A stretch of 64,000 nucleotides of DNA, from the NCBI GenBank assembly GCA_036336715.1, contig JAYZFP010000177.1:8752-72751 (forward strand), in the 5' to 3' direction. Every line of letters begins with the position of its first letter. Position 1 is the first letter of the stretch. The notes below the pieces were generated by a model, which did no database searches, had not been told where the DNA came from, and saw only the letters and a list, made by a program, of their open reading frames with translations. Source of the stretch: JABAAE01 sp036336715. GTDB lineage: Bacteria > Planctomycetota > Planctomycetia > Pirellulales > Pirellulaceae. Of the stretch, positions 36,151 through 45,796 are shown piece by piece. The translations under genes and the position numbers were made by a program.

Positions 36151-39100
36151 ATGCGAACCAGCTTTCTCCCCTTTCTGCTCATCGGCCTGACCCAACACCT
36201 CTTTTCCGGAAGCCCTGTATCAGCGGAGGAAACCGTGGCCGAGTGGCTTCGGGCTCCAGAGGGCTTTCGGGTCACCCATTTTGCTGAAGACAGTTTGGCA
36301 ACCAATATCTACTCGATGACCACGGACCGTTTGGGAAGAATCGTTGTGGCCGGTCCGGGCTACATCAGAATCCTGCTGGATGAGGATGGTGATGGAAAAG
36401 CGGAGAAATCACGACTCTACTCCGAATTCCCGAAAAACGGTGCCATGGGGCTCTGCTTTGACGGCGATGACCTGATTTGCGTTGGTGACCGTGGCCTCCT
36501 CCGTTTGCGCGATGCCAACCGGGACGACAGGGCCGATGGCCCGCCGGAATTGATCCTCCCTCTGAAAACAGGCGGAGAACACGACTCGCACGCCATTCGG
36601 AAAGGCCCCGACGGGTGGTGGTACCTGGTTTCAGGAAATTACTCGGGAGTGGGTTCCAACATCCTGGCCTCCGGTCGTTCCCCGGTCAAGAATCCGTCGG
36701 CAGGTGTCATCACCCGCATCAGCCCCGATTTTAAGCAACGGGAGATTTACGCCCATGGAATGAGAAATACCTACGATTTCGACTTCGACGAAGCGGGGGA
36801 TCTTTTTATATACGACAGTGATGGGGAACGGGATGTGTCGCTCCCCTGGTACGAACCGACGCGGGTCTTTCGCCTGCATCCCGGGTCGCACGCCGGGTGG
36901 ATCAGCCGGAGCTGGAAACGCCCCGACATTTTTTTTGACATGCCAACCGTCGCAGCCCGGCTCGGTCGGGGTTCCCCCACCGGGGTGGCCTGTTATCGAC
37001 ACAGCCAATTCCCTGCACCCTACCGGAACACGGTTTTCGTGCTGGACTGGACTTTCGGACGTGTGATGGCCGTCCGCCGTTCCTCCAGGGCTCGCTCGGT
37101 TTCCGGTTTTCAACAGGAGCTCTTTTTGGCTGGCAAGGGAACCCACGGTTTTGCTCCAACCGACGCATGCGTGGGGGCGGATGGATCCCTCTACATTTCC
37201 GTGGGAGGACGCTCCACCCGGGGAAGTGTTTACCGCATCCGGTACGTTGACACAGGCAAAGGCGATCTTTCTCCCTCTCCTCCCCAAAGCCCGTCCGACT
37301 GCCTCGATGTTCCCCAACCCCTGGCCGCCTGGGCCCGCGCTCTCTGGGAACCGGCAGCAAAGAAAATGGGAAGGGAAAAAATGGAAAACTGCATCTTCAA
37401 CGCCAGCCTTACGATCCAACAAAGGAAACGGGCTGTCGAAGTTGCAACAGCCCTTTTTGGTCCACTGTCAGACTCCTCAGTGCGAAAAATGCATTTGGTC
37501 GAATCACCGGAAATCCTTTCCCGCATCGCCTGGTCGATTTGCCAGCAACCTCTTGAGAAAATCCAATCCGCGGTCCTGCTCAAACTTCTCAACCATCCAC
37601 AGGATCCGGTTCGTATCGCTGCGCTCGAGGAACTGACCGGCAACCAGAGCATCCCCGGTCATCTGGCGGGACCATTGGTTGCCTGTTTGGAAAGCGAAAA
37701 CGTCCACCTGCAAAAAGCTGCCGCCAGCTTTGTCGCTTCCTCGGGTTTTTCGCCAGAAAAGCATCTTGACCAGGATCCAGCCACCTTTCCCATCACTCTC
37801 TGGATGGCTCGCCAGATGGGTCAAAACCGCCTGAACCGCCCGGCCCTCGAATTCAGCCTCGCCAGGCTCCGTTTGACTTCCAGTCCGGCGAAACAACTGC
37901 TTGCACTGCGACTGTTCCAAATCTCCCTGGGAGATGTCGGCCCCCGACAGGGCCTTCCCCAGGTCTTTGAAAGTTATGAACCCCGCCAACCACTTCCCGA
38001 GGATCTGAAAGACGAAGCCTGGGAAGTTTTGAAGTACGGGCTGGCCAGCCCGAATTCGGCGGTGCGCAGGGAAACGATACGCTGCCTGGCGATCTGCAAA
38101 CTGGTCAATTCCCAGGTCAGCCAGCGGCTTTTGCAGCAGATCCATCCGGACTCCCCTGCCCCATTCGACATTCATGTTCTGGCTGCTCTCGCCCAGGTCA
38201 AGGCCTCTCCCCTGCTGGATTCCGCGGCTGCCCGAGCGGAACTCGCGACCAAGGTTTTGCAGGTCCAGGCCAAGATCGATCGCCAAGGACTGAACCAGGA
38301 TCGAAACTGGGAACCCCGGTTCAAAGAAATCGTTCGGCAGCTCGTGCAGAGAGATGAAGGGCTTTTGGAACAAATTGTGAAAGCCGGGGTCACCCGTCCT
38401 GGACAGGCTTTTCTGTTTGGTTTCATGGATCGGCAACAAAAACGGGATTCGATCGACCGCTACCTGCGGGCCCTCGCCAAAAACCCGGAATTCCAGATGG
38501 ATACTTCCACCTTGCGTTTGTTGGCCTCCACTTCCACCCCGGAACATTGGAAACGGATTCGCCAGTCTTTCACCGCCCCCCACCTGAGGGATACCGTCAT
38601 TGAGTTGCTGGCCAGCAAACCCGAGGGCATGGACCGCGCCCGTTTTGTCGCCGGGCTGAAGTCCTCACAGGTCAAGACCATTCGAAACTCTGCCCAGGCC
38701 CTGCTACGGCTCTCCGCGAGCCGCTCGGCCAGCGAACAATTGGCTTTGGCAACCGCCATGAGTCGGATCAGTCCGGACAAGGAGGGGTACGCTGCCCGAG
38801 AATGGCTGGTCCGCGCCCTGCAGAGAAACATGGGCACCTCCTTCGGATTTGTTTTTGGATCGGACGGGTATCGTCCCCAGGTGAAAACGACCAACCGCTG
38901 GCTTGAATTCCTGAGCAGGGAATTCCCGGAGGAAGCCAAAAGACGGGAGCTCTCAAACAGGTACCATCCGGACCGGCAGGCCGAGAGACTGGCAGAGGTC
39001 GACTGGAACCGAGGTGACCCGAGCCGGGGAGCCAGCCTCTACACCCGATTATCGTGCGGTAATTGCCACGGAAAGCGAAACCGTCTCGGACCGGATCTGG

Positions 39101-39411
39101 CGGGTGTTTCGAGGCGTTTTTCCAGGGCCGATTTGTACCGGGCCATCGCGGATCCCGGGTACCAGGTTCCCTCCCGCTACCAGACCACACTGTTTGAAAC
39201 CAACGACAGTCAGTTCCATTCGGGAATTGTCATCTACGAGTCCGTGGACGGTGTGCTGTTGCGGGATTCCAACAACCAGACACTGCGGCTGGAGAAAAAG
39301 GAAATCGCCCGCAGGCAAAAAATTGCGAAATCCCTGATGCCGGAAAATCTGCTTGATGAAGTCGACAGCCGGGACCTGGCCGACCTTTTCGCCTACCTCG
39401 AATCCCTTTAG
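36151..39411 (+). CDS. PVC-type secreted heme-binding CxxCH protein with beta-propeller and HEAT repeats
   Basis: The predicted product is 1086 aa with a signal peptide (LPFLLIGLTQHLFSG). The first 400 residues form a membrane-bound-dehydrogenase-like propeller, starting FRVTHFAEDSLATNIYSMTTD and containing GMRNTYDFDFDEAGDLFIYDSD. The middle 500 residues are helical HEAT-like repeats. The C-terminal 130 residues carry a c-type cytochrome with one CGNCH site (Cys969, Cys972, His973) and the conserved FETNDSQFHSGIV segment. These proteins are thought to take part in periplasmic oxidation, but no substrate is established. Start is the ATG at 36151, which gives the signal peptide. It converges with the DUF1501 gene. 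Confidence 0.92.
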   Translation: MRTSFLPFLLIGLTQHLFSGSPVSAEETVAEWLRAPEGFRVTHFAEDSLATNIYSMTTDRLGRIVVAGPGYIRILLDEDGDGKAEKSRLYSEFPKNGAMGLCFDGDDLICVGDRGLLRLRDANRDDRADGPPELILPLKTGGEHDSHAIRKGPDGWWYLVSGNYSGVGSNILASGRSPVKNPSAGVITRISPDFKQREIYAHGMRNTYDFDFDEAGDLFIYDSDGERDVSLPWYEPTRVFRLHPGSHAGWISRSWKRPDIFFDMPTVAARLGRGSPTGVACYRHSQFPAPYRNTVFVLDWTFGRVMAVRRSSRARSVSGFQQELFLAGKGTHGFAPTDACVGADGSLYISVGGRSTRGSVYRIRYVDTGKGDLSPSPPQSPSDCLDVPQPLAAWARALWEPAAKKMGREKMENCIFNASLTIQQRKRAVEVATALFGPLSDSSVRKMHLVESPEILSRIAWSICQQPLEKIQSAVLLKLLNHPQDPVRIAALEELTGNQSIPGHLAGPLVACLESENVHLQKAAASFVASSGFSPEKHLDQDPATFPITLWMARQMGQNRLNRPALEFSLARLRLTSSPAKQLLALRLFQISLGDVGPRQGLPQVFESYEPRQPLPEDLKDEAWEVLKYGLASPNSAVRRETIRCLAICKLVNSQVSQRLLQQIHPDSPAPFDIHVLAALAQVKASPLLDSAAARAELATKVLQVQAKIDRQGLNQDRNWEPRFKEIVRQLVQRDEGLLEQIVKAGVTRPGQAFLFGFMDRQQKRDSIDRYLRALAKNPEFQMDTSTLRLLASTSTPEHWKRIRQSFTAPHLRDTVIELLASKPEGMDRARFVAGLKSSQVKTIRNSAQALLRLSASRSASEQLALATAMSRISPDKEGYAAREWLVRALQRNMGTSFGFVFGSDGYRPQVKTTNRWLEFLSREFPEEAKRRELSNRYHPDRQAERLAEVDWNRGDPSRGASLYTRLSCGNCHGKRNRLGPDLAGVSRRFSRADLYRAIADPGYQVPSRYQTTLFETNDSQFHSGIVIYESVDGVLLRDSNNQTLRLEKKEIARRQKIAKSLMPENLLDEVDSRDLADLFAYLESL

Positions 39412-39464
39412 CGATCACTGACCAGGCGGGTCCCCCCGGCGATCCATAGCTCGACGGAAGTCGC

Positions 39465-40901
39465 TCAGGCGAGAATATCCTGAATCACGTTACCGGAAAC
39501 ATCCGTCAGGCGGTAATCCCGTCCGCTGTACCGGTAGGTCAGTTTTTCGTGGTCCAGTCCCATGCAGTGCAAAATCGTGGCATGCAAATCATGAACGTGG
39601 ACCCGGTTTTCAACTGCCGAACAACCGAATTCGTCAGTCGCCCCATAACTGAAACCGGGTTTGACGCCTCCACCACACATCCAGACGGTAAACCCGTAAT
39701 GATCGTGGTCCCTTCCCTTTTTCCCTTCCGATGTGGGTGCCCGACCGAATTCTCCGCCCCAGACAACCAGCGTCTCATCCAGGAGTCCCCGGTTCCGCAA
39801 ATCCTTGATCAGGGCTGCAATTCCCTGGTCACATGCTTTTGCCAGTTTGGCGTGGCCCCCCTCAATATCGCCATGCCCGGTGTCCCACGCGATGTCGTAG
39901 CCATCGATCGAATGGGAGAGCTGCACACACCGCACGCCCCGTTCAATCAGGCGTCGCGCCAGCAGGCAACCCTTCGCGTATTCGCTGCTCCCGTAAAGAT
40001 CGAGAGTCTTTTTCGTTTCCCGCGTCAGGTCAAACGCATCGGGTACGGCGAACTGCATGCGAAATGCCATTTCCATGGCCTGGATTCCGGCTTCCAACTG
40101 CTGATTCTGCTGCTGGCGTTCAAGGTGAATCCGGTTCAGGCGGGTCAAAAGGTCCGCCTGCTGACGTTGCTCGTTGAGACTCATCCGTGAATTCTTCAGA
40201 TCCTTCATGATCTGATCAGGCTTCATGGAAGCAATGTTGACGTAAGTCCCGGCATAGGCTCCCGGCAGGAATGCGTTCCCCCAATTTGCCAGTTTCCCCC
40301 GGGGCTGGGCACGTGGACTCATGGCAACGAAGCCGGGCAGGTTCTGGTTCTCGCTACCCAGGCCGTAGGTCAACCAGCTGCCGAGGCTGGGTCGACTGGG
40401 TTGCAGATGCCCGAGGTTGAACATCAGAATCGCTCCCGCGTGCTCGGGGATATCCGTGTGCATGGAATGCACGAAACAGAGTTCATCCACCTCCTGGGCC
40501 ACCTGCGGAAAAATGTCGCTGACCCACTTGCCCGATTGTCCGTACTGCTTGAATCCAAAGGGAGAAACCATCAGGCCGTTCCGCGTGTTTCTCAGAGTCT
40601 TCCGATCGACGATCTTGGGACGCTGGCCCGCATGTTTGGCAAGCGCGGGTTTATGGTCAAAGGTATCGACCTGTGAAGGGCCCCCCGGCATGAAGAGCTG
40701 GATAACCCGCTTGGCCTTGGGCGCAAAATGGGGTGCCTTGGGAAGCAGGGGAGCCGAACCCGCGGGAGAACCGGATTTTTCCGCGCCCAGCAAGCCCGAA
40801 TCGGCCAGGACACCCGCCAAACCAATGGTGCCGAATCCGGCACCCATGCGACTGATCATTTCCCGGCGGGAGATGGGAGCAAAAGGGTTTCGATGAAACA
40901 T
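39465..40901 (-). CDS. DUF1501 domain protein with Tat signal
   Basis: The predicted product is 478 aa. A twin-arginine motif (SRREMISRMGAGFGTIGLAG) indicates export by Tat. The DUF1501 domain has alkaline-phosphatase/sulfatase-fold features: FMPGGPSQVDTFDHKP, HTDIPEHAGAILMF, GGEFGRAPTSEG and DHDHYGFTVWMCGGG. Family members are always paired with DUF1549/DUF1553 proteins, as here (next gene upstream, same strand, 46 bp apart). The function of the pair is not established; it is often placed near sulfatases and polysaccharide genes. Confidence 0.93.
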   Translation of the reverse strand: MFHRNPFAPISRREMISRMGAGFGTIGLAGVLADSGLLGAEKSGSPAGSAPLLPKAPHFAPKAKRVIQLFMPGGPSQVDTFDHKPALAKHAGQRPKIVDRKTLRNTRNGLMVSPFGFKQYGQSGKWVSDIFPQVAQEVDELCFVHSMHTDIPEHAGAILMFNLGHLQPSRPSLGSWLTYGLGSENQNLPGFVAMSPRAQPRGKLANWGNAFLPGAYAGTYVNIASMKPDQIMKDLKNSRMSLNEQRQQADLLTRLNRIHLERQQQNQQLEAGIQAMEMAFRMQFAVPDAFDLTRETKKTLDLYGSSEYAKGCLLARRLIERGVRCVQLSHSIDGYDIAWDTGHGDIEGGHAKLAKACDQGIAALIKDLRNRGLLDETLVVWGGEFGRAPTSEGKKGRDHDHYGFTVWMCGGGVKPGFSYGATDEFGCSAVENRVHVHDLHATILHCMGLDHEKLTYRYSGRDYRLTDVSGNVIQDILA

Positions 40902-40947
40902 TCCAGACCTTTCAAATTTTGAAATTTCAGGTTTTCCAGAGCAACCC

Positions 40948-43263
40948 TCATTGCAGGTACAAAAACTCGTTGCTGCTCAGCAATACCTGACAGTACTTTT
41001 CCCAATGATCGACTTTTCCGGTCGACTTCTGGCCAACAAATTTCAATCCAAGCTCTTTTTCGTCAGCCAGCGGCTTGCGGGCAAACAAAAGTTGATACGC
41101 CTGCTCGATTCGCGTCCCATCGCTGTCCGCTCCCGCCTTGAGTCGTCCAGCCAGTGCACGGGCGCGATCGCCCATGAATTGGCTGTTGAGCATGAACAGG
41201 TACTGCTGCGGTACAATCGAAACCGGGCGCTGGGCAACGGTGGCCCTCATCAGGGGAAAATCAAACATTCGCAACAATTCATCGCTGCGAAAGCGATCGC
41301 CTCCCCGACTGACCTTGAAATACAAGGTTCGCCTTTTCATGTTGATGTCTTCACTGGGCGGCCCTCCCATGGTCGGGTCGAGTTCACCGGAAACGGCCAA
41401 CAGGGCATCCCGCCAGGCCTCGACATCCAACCGACGGGGATTCATTCGCCACAGGAGCCGGTTGTCTCCATCCTTCAGGAAGGACTCCCCGTTGTACCGG
41501 GTGCTCATGCGGTAAGTCGAAGAATTCAGGATCAGGCGATGCAATTGCTTGATCGAACCGCTCTCCAAAAGTTGGGAGGCCAGCCAGTCCAGCAACTGGG
41601 GATGCGTGGGCGACTCGCCCAGCTTCCCAAAATTGCTCGGGGTGCGAACAATCGCCCTGCCAATATGATGCTGCCAGATCCGGTTGACAAATACCCGGTA
41701 GGTGAGCGGGTTTGCCGAATCAACGATTGCCCTGGCAAGTTCCAGTCGACCACTGCCACCAGTGAACAGGGGAGGATGCTCACCCGCCAGAATCCGCAGG
41801 AAACGACGTGGGGCCTCTTCGCCCGTTTTCCGCAGGTTTCCGCGGATGGCGACCTTCATGTTTCCGGAACCCGAATCACGCAGCGCGTGGGCGGTATCAT
41901 ATTTCTGAGGAGCATTTTTTCGCAGTTGATCCAGCTGTTGCTGCAACTGCGTCTGCTGGCTTTTTTCTTTTTCGTTGGGAGAACGCTTTTCTTTTTTGAT
42001 CCCGTTATTCAGTTGCTGCAACTGCTTGTTGGCTTCCTGGATTTTCTTCTGGTGATCGTTGTACCTGTCGACCTCTTCCTGACTGGCAAGGGGAACCTGG
42101 TGGACGGCAGTGTTGTTGAAAACTCCTGCCAACGAATAGTAATCCAGCTGGGGAATGGGATCGAACTTGTGGTCATGACAGCGAGAGCAGGAAGCCGTGA
42201 TCCCCATCAGCCCCCTGGAAAGCGTATCGATCCGGTCATCGAGCGTTTCACTCTTGGCCTGGGAAACACTGTCCGGGTCTCCCCCGTCACTGCGATAGGT
42301 CGGCCCCAACGCCAGGAACCCGGTCGCCACGGGTGATTTCTTTTCAGTAACCAGGTCACCTGCAATCTGGAGGAGAATAAAATCCTCAAAAGGAAGATCC
42401 CGGTTCAAAGAGGAAACGACCCAGTCCCGGTAACGCCAGGCATCGTTCATCGCAGCGTTATCATTAAACCCTCCAAACCCGTCGCTGTAGCGGGCCACAT
42501 CCAGCCAGTGCCTTCCCCAACGCTCCCCGTACTGGGAAGACTCCAGCAACTGATCGACCAGTTCACGAACCGCCCGATCCGGATCATTACTGTATATTTC
42601 TGAAAAACGGGCAACCTGTTCCGGGCCGGGAGGCAATCCCACCAGGTCAAAATAAATCCGTCGAACCAGGTCGATCCCTGTGGCCGAAGGAGCCGGTGCC
42701 AACCCGGCAGCATCCAGCCTCGCAAGAACGAAACGATCGATTCCGTTTCTGACCCAATCCTCTGCCGCAACCTGAGGCGGCTCCGGTTTCCTGACAGGGC
42801 GAAATGCCCAGTGGGCCTGTTGCAAGTCCTTCCAGTTATAGGTCTTGCTGGAATCGATCAGGGGCGTCTTCCTGGAACTTGGCCAGGGGGCGCCCATCTG
42901 GATCCACTTTTGAAAATCCTGAATCACGCGCTGCGGCAACTTGCCAGAGGGAGGCATCTCAAGACCTTCCCACCTGAGGGACTCCATCAACAGGCTGTCT
43001 GCCGGTTTTCTGTCGATGATTGCCGGACCCGAGTCCCCTCCCTTGAGCAACTGCTCCCGGTACTCCAGCAACAATCCCCCTTTGAGCGACTTGGCATCCC
43101 CGGAGTGGCACTCATAACAGTGCTCTACCAGGACAGGACGGATTTTCTTTTCGAAAAAATCGATTCCTGCATCTTCATCGGTCGCAAAAACAGGAACCAC
43201 GAATGGAAGAATCACTGACACCGCCAGCGAAACCAGCGAAAGACGACAAACTTTTCCGATCAC
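40948..43263 (-). CDS. PSCyt1/DUF1549/DUF1553 secreted cytochrome-like protein
   Basis: The predicted product is 771 aa with a signal peptide (LVSLAVSVILPFVVPVFA). A planctomycete cytochrome C domain near the N-terminus has the heme site HCYECHSG and MPPSGKLPQ. DUF1549 follows (FVLARLDAAGLAPAPSA, RYSDGFGGFND, FDPIPQLDYYSLAGVFNNT), then a Gln/Lys-rich coiled coil (about residues 395-440) and DUF1553 (RRFLRILAGEHPPLF, FVNRIWQHHIGRAIV, PRRLDVEAWRDALLA). The GTG at 43263 is preferred because GGAGGG lies 5 nt before it. It is upstream of, and probably co-transcribed with, the DUF1501 gene. Confidence 0.92.
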   Translation of the reverse strand: MIGKVCRLSLVSLAVSVILPFVVPVFATDEDAGIDFFEKKIRPVLVEHCYECHSGDAKSLKGGLLLEYREQLLKGGDSGPAIIDRKPADSLLMESLRWEGLEMPPSGKLPQRVIQDFQKWIQMGAPWPSSRKTPLIDSSKTYNWKDLQQAHWAFRPVRKPEPPQVAAEDWVRNGIDRFVLARLDAAGLAPAPSATGIDLVRRIYFDLVGLPPGPEQVARFSEIYSNDPDRAVRELVDQLLESSQYGERWGRHWLDVARYSDGFGGFNDNAAMNDAWRYRDWVVSSLNRDLPFEDFILLQIAGDLVTEKKSPVATGFLALGPTYRSDGGDPDSVSQAKSETLDDRIDTLSRGLMGITASCSRCHDHKFDPIPQLDYYSLAGVFNNTAVHQVPLASQEEVDRYNDHQKKIQEANKQLQQLNNGIKKEKRSPNEKEKSQQTQLQQQLDQLRKNAPQKYDTAHALRDSGSGNMKVAIRGNLRKTGEEAPRRFLRILAGEHPPLFTGGSGRLELARAIVDSANPLTYRVFVNRIWQHHIGRAIVRTPSNFGKLGESPTHPQLLDWLASQLLESGSIKQLHRLILNSSTYRMSTRYNGESFLKDGDNRLLWRMNPRRLDVEAWRDALLAVSGELDPTMGGPPSEDINMKRRTLYFKVSRGGDRFRSDELLRMFDFPLMRATVAQRPVSIVPQQYLFMLNSQFMGDRARALAGRLKAGADSDGTRIEQAYQLLFARKPLADEKELGLKFVGQKSTGKVDHWEKYCQVLLSSNEFLYLQ

Positions 43264-43364
43264 GATCACCCTCCGCTCCTGATGAACCGGGTCTCCTGTG
43301 CTGCCAACCAGAAGGCTGTTCCACCGGGCCAGTCAGGCCCCGAAACAACCCTTCCGGAACAAAC

Positions 43365-44045
43365 TTATTTGAGTTCCTTAATGCGGATATTCTTCCAAGC
43401 CACCGAATAGGGACCCTGGTTTTTGGGAATCCCGTGCACCTGCAAGCCGATGAATCCCCTGGGGTGTGATTTGTATATCGGTTCGTCAGTCAGGTCTTCG
43501 ATCATCTCGCCGTTGATCCAGGTTTGAATGCGGGGCCCCTTGGCCACAACCCGGTAACGGTTCCATTCTCCATTTTTGAAATGGTCGTGCTTCTTGAGCC
43601 GCTCTTTCGGAGTCAACCAACCCCGCCCGGTCGCTTCACCATAAACATAGCCGGCTTCGGCGGGACCGCTCTCGATTTCGACCTGGGGACCATTGACCCG
43701 GCCAAACCGGGCTTTGCTTTTCCCGTCGACCGGTTTGGTTTGTGATCGAATCTGGACCCCCGAATTCAACCGGTCATGGACCTTGACTTCGAATTCCAAC
43801 TCAAAATCAGCATAGAGTTTTTCGGTGCAGAGAAAGGAATTGGGACTGCCGGTGTTGGTTGTCCCCTCGATCGTTCCGTTTTTCACAACATATTTGGCAG
43901 TGCCGTTTTTCTGGATCCAACCCTTGAGGGTTTTCCCGTCAAACAGGGAGACCCAACCATCCTCACCCCTGGCAGTCAGATCGGCAAACCCGAGGAAGAA
44001 GTGAAGGGCAACAACCGAGGCAAACAGCGAAGATTTCTTGATCAC
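43365..44045 (-). CDS. Secreted DUF1080 (3-keto-disaccharide hydrolase-like) protein
   Basis: The predicted product is 226 aa with a signal peptide (SLFASVVALHFFLGFADL). The body is a single concanavalin-like DUF1080 domain: GWVSLFDGKTLKGWI at the start, FELEFEVKVHDRLNSGVQIRS, GWLTPKERLKKHDHFKNGEW, and WKNIRIKEL at the end. DUF1080 proteins include 3-keto-glycoside hydrolases, so it may cut an oxidised sugar. Start is GTG at 44045 with AAGGA upstream. It lies 102 bp upstream of the DUF1549/1553 gene on the same strand and may share its transcript. Confidence 0.92.
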   Translation of the reverse strand: MIKKSSLFASVVALHFFLGFADLTARGEDGWVSLFDGKTLKGWIQKNGTAKYVVKNGTIEGTTNTGSPNSFLCTEKLYADFELEFEVKVHDRLNSGVQIRSQTKPVDGKSKARFGRVNGPQVEIESGPAEAGYVYGEATGRGWLTPKERLKKHDHFKNGEWNRYRVVAKGPRIQTWINGEMIEDLTDEPIYKSHPRGFIGLQVHGIPKNQGPYSVAWKNIRIKELK

Positions 44046-44196
44046 AGGAGTTCCTTAAGGTGGGATTCTGGGGAAGGGCCATTGGCACCAGCTTAGCCGG
44101 AAATTTTTTCGACTCCAACCTGTTTTCGCCAAACGTCATCCACTTTGCAACAGGCCCCACCAGAAAGGCAGGATGCCTGCCGTTGAACCGGGTGAG

Positions 44197-45513
44197 CTAC
44201 TTGGCGGCAGCAACCGCCTGTTTTTTGCAAATCTCCGAGATCGACTCCTCGTCTTTCAGGTGTCGCGTCTCGATTCCTTCTGCGATCAACGGTCCGCTAT
44301 TGGCGGCAAATTCTTCGATATTGTGGCAGTTGATAACGGCCGTCACCGCGTAACCCTGGTTTCGCAGCGAGGTCAGGGCGACCACTTCGACATCGGTTAC
44401 CCTGGAAAGAATGGCAATCACGGTGGCATCCCGGGGCAGGCGATCGGCTGCTTCCGAGACCAGGCGTGCCAGGTCGAGACCACTGGTCTTTTCCAATCGA
44501 GCCAGGGCTTCGAAAATTCGCTGGAGCTGCTCGACCCCCCGCCTCGTTTCCACCACCACCGGGCGCAACCGCCCGCTCTCCTCCTGCATCTCGGCTGAGG
44601 CTTTGGCCTCATTACGGGTCCTGGAATCGCCCACCCACCCTTCCGTTCGAATTCGGTCGGCAGCATCGCGACCATTGGAAATCAGTCCAATCTGCTGATT
44701 CATGTGGTAAACCGTGTTGGCGATCGAAGCAGCGGCCGTGATGGCGATTTCGCTGCGGTAGGGTTCGTACTGACGTGGAAATGCCTTGCGGTGAAAATCA
44801 ACCAGGATGGTTGCGCCGATCACGGTGGAGGGTTCGCAGACCTTGCTCTGCAATTCACCGGTGCGAGCGGTGGCTTTCCAGTTGATCCGGTTCATCGAAT
44901 CACCCCTCTGGTACTCCCTGACACCAGCAATCCGCGTGGGGTCCTCGAAAATCCGGTAAGTCATGGTCACTTCACCAATCGGTCTTCGGGAAGCCACATC
45001 GTAACCCGTCAATGGAACCGGCTGGGGGAGCACCAACACATAATTCGGCTTGGAAAGAACCTTGAAACGACGATGCAGGCCAAACAGATCTCCCGTTTCC
45101 AGAACGAGGGGACCGATCTGGAAATACCCTCTGCGGTTGCATTCCAGGTAATACATCATCCGGTATTCGGATTTCCCGTTGATCTTGGCCACGGCGATAC
45201 GTGAACCATGCACCCCCAGTTTGGGAGGTTTGTATAACATCGCATCGCGAGGCAAAAGGTCCTCGACCAACATCCAGAGAACCGGCAGGGAACCGGTATT
45301 CTTGACAACAATTTCCACCGGAATCCTGTCACCAATCTCAGCCGTCAACTGGCGGCACCTCCGCTCAGCCTGGAGACCCCCTGCCCAGGTTCGGGAAAGC
45401 CAACGACTCAACAACGCGATGCCGGCCAACGTGTAGATCGCGTACAGGAGCAGGCTCATTTTGAAAACGAGCGCGAGCAGAAACCCGATGATGCCCACCA
45501 GTATCCAACCCAT
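44197..45513 (-). CDS. DUF58 domain membrane protein
   Basis: The predicted product is 438 aa. Two transmembrane helices lie at residues 2-40 (GWILVGIIGFLLALVF, LLYAIYTLAGIALL). A beta-rich extracytoplasmic part and then the DUF58 motif EYQRGDSMNRINWKATARTG follow, leading into a VWA-like domain. DUF58 proteins work with MoxR-family ATPases, and such a gene lies directly upstream on the same strand (283 bp gap). The pair probably acts as a chaperone system for a metal-centre or envelope protein whose identity is unknown. ATG at 45513 has GGAG 7 nt before it; ATG at 45519 is in frame. Confidence 0.9.
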   Translation of the reverse strand: MGWILVGIIGFLLALVFKMSLLLYAIYTLAGIALLSRWLSRTWAGGLQAERRCRQLTAEIGDRIPVEIVVKNTGSLPVLWMLVEDLLPRDAMLYKPPKLGVHGSRIAVAKINGKSEYRMMYYLECNRRGYFQIGPLVLETGDLFGLHRRFKVLSKPNYVLVLPQPVPLTGYDVASRRPIGEVTMTYRIFEDPTRIAGVREYQRGDSMNRINWKATARTGELQSKVCEPSTVIGATILVDFHRKAFPRQYEPYRSEIAITAAASIANTVYHMNQQIGLISNGRDAADRIRTEGWVGDSRTRNEAKASAEMQEESGRLRPVVVETRRGVEQLQRIFEALARLEKTSGLDLARLVSEAADRLPRDATVIAILSRVTDVEVVALTSLRNQGYAVTAVINCHNIEEFAANSGPLIAEGIETRHLKDEESISEICKKQAVAAAK

Positions 45514-45796
45514 TTCCATTCTCCATTGCCAGGAATCCGCCGATTTCCGGGAGACGAAACCGGTCAGCATTCAGGTATCGCTTTACCGCATCCAACTGCT
45601 TCTAATTCATTTTCCTGTTTTTGCGCTGCTACTTTTGCCAAGGCCTTTTGCCCCGGCACATCTGATCTGAATTTTTCTGGCCCGTGTATTTGGCTATTGA
45701 ATCTGACCAGTGAACCTGGGCCGTGTCACAAAACCTGCCCCCGAGAAGTCTTCCCCTTTTGCTGGCGGCCTGCCGGGTTCCGGGGACGGCCGTCCT

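Noticed and set aside
40951..42336. 461-aa plus-strand ORF opposite the DUF1549/1553 gene
   Set aside because: Antisense shadow; the minus-strand product has a signal peptide and heme motif.
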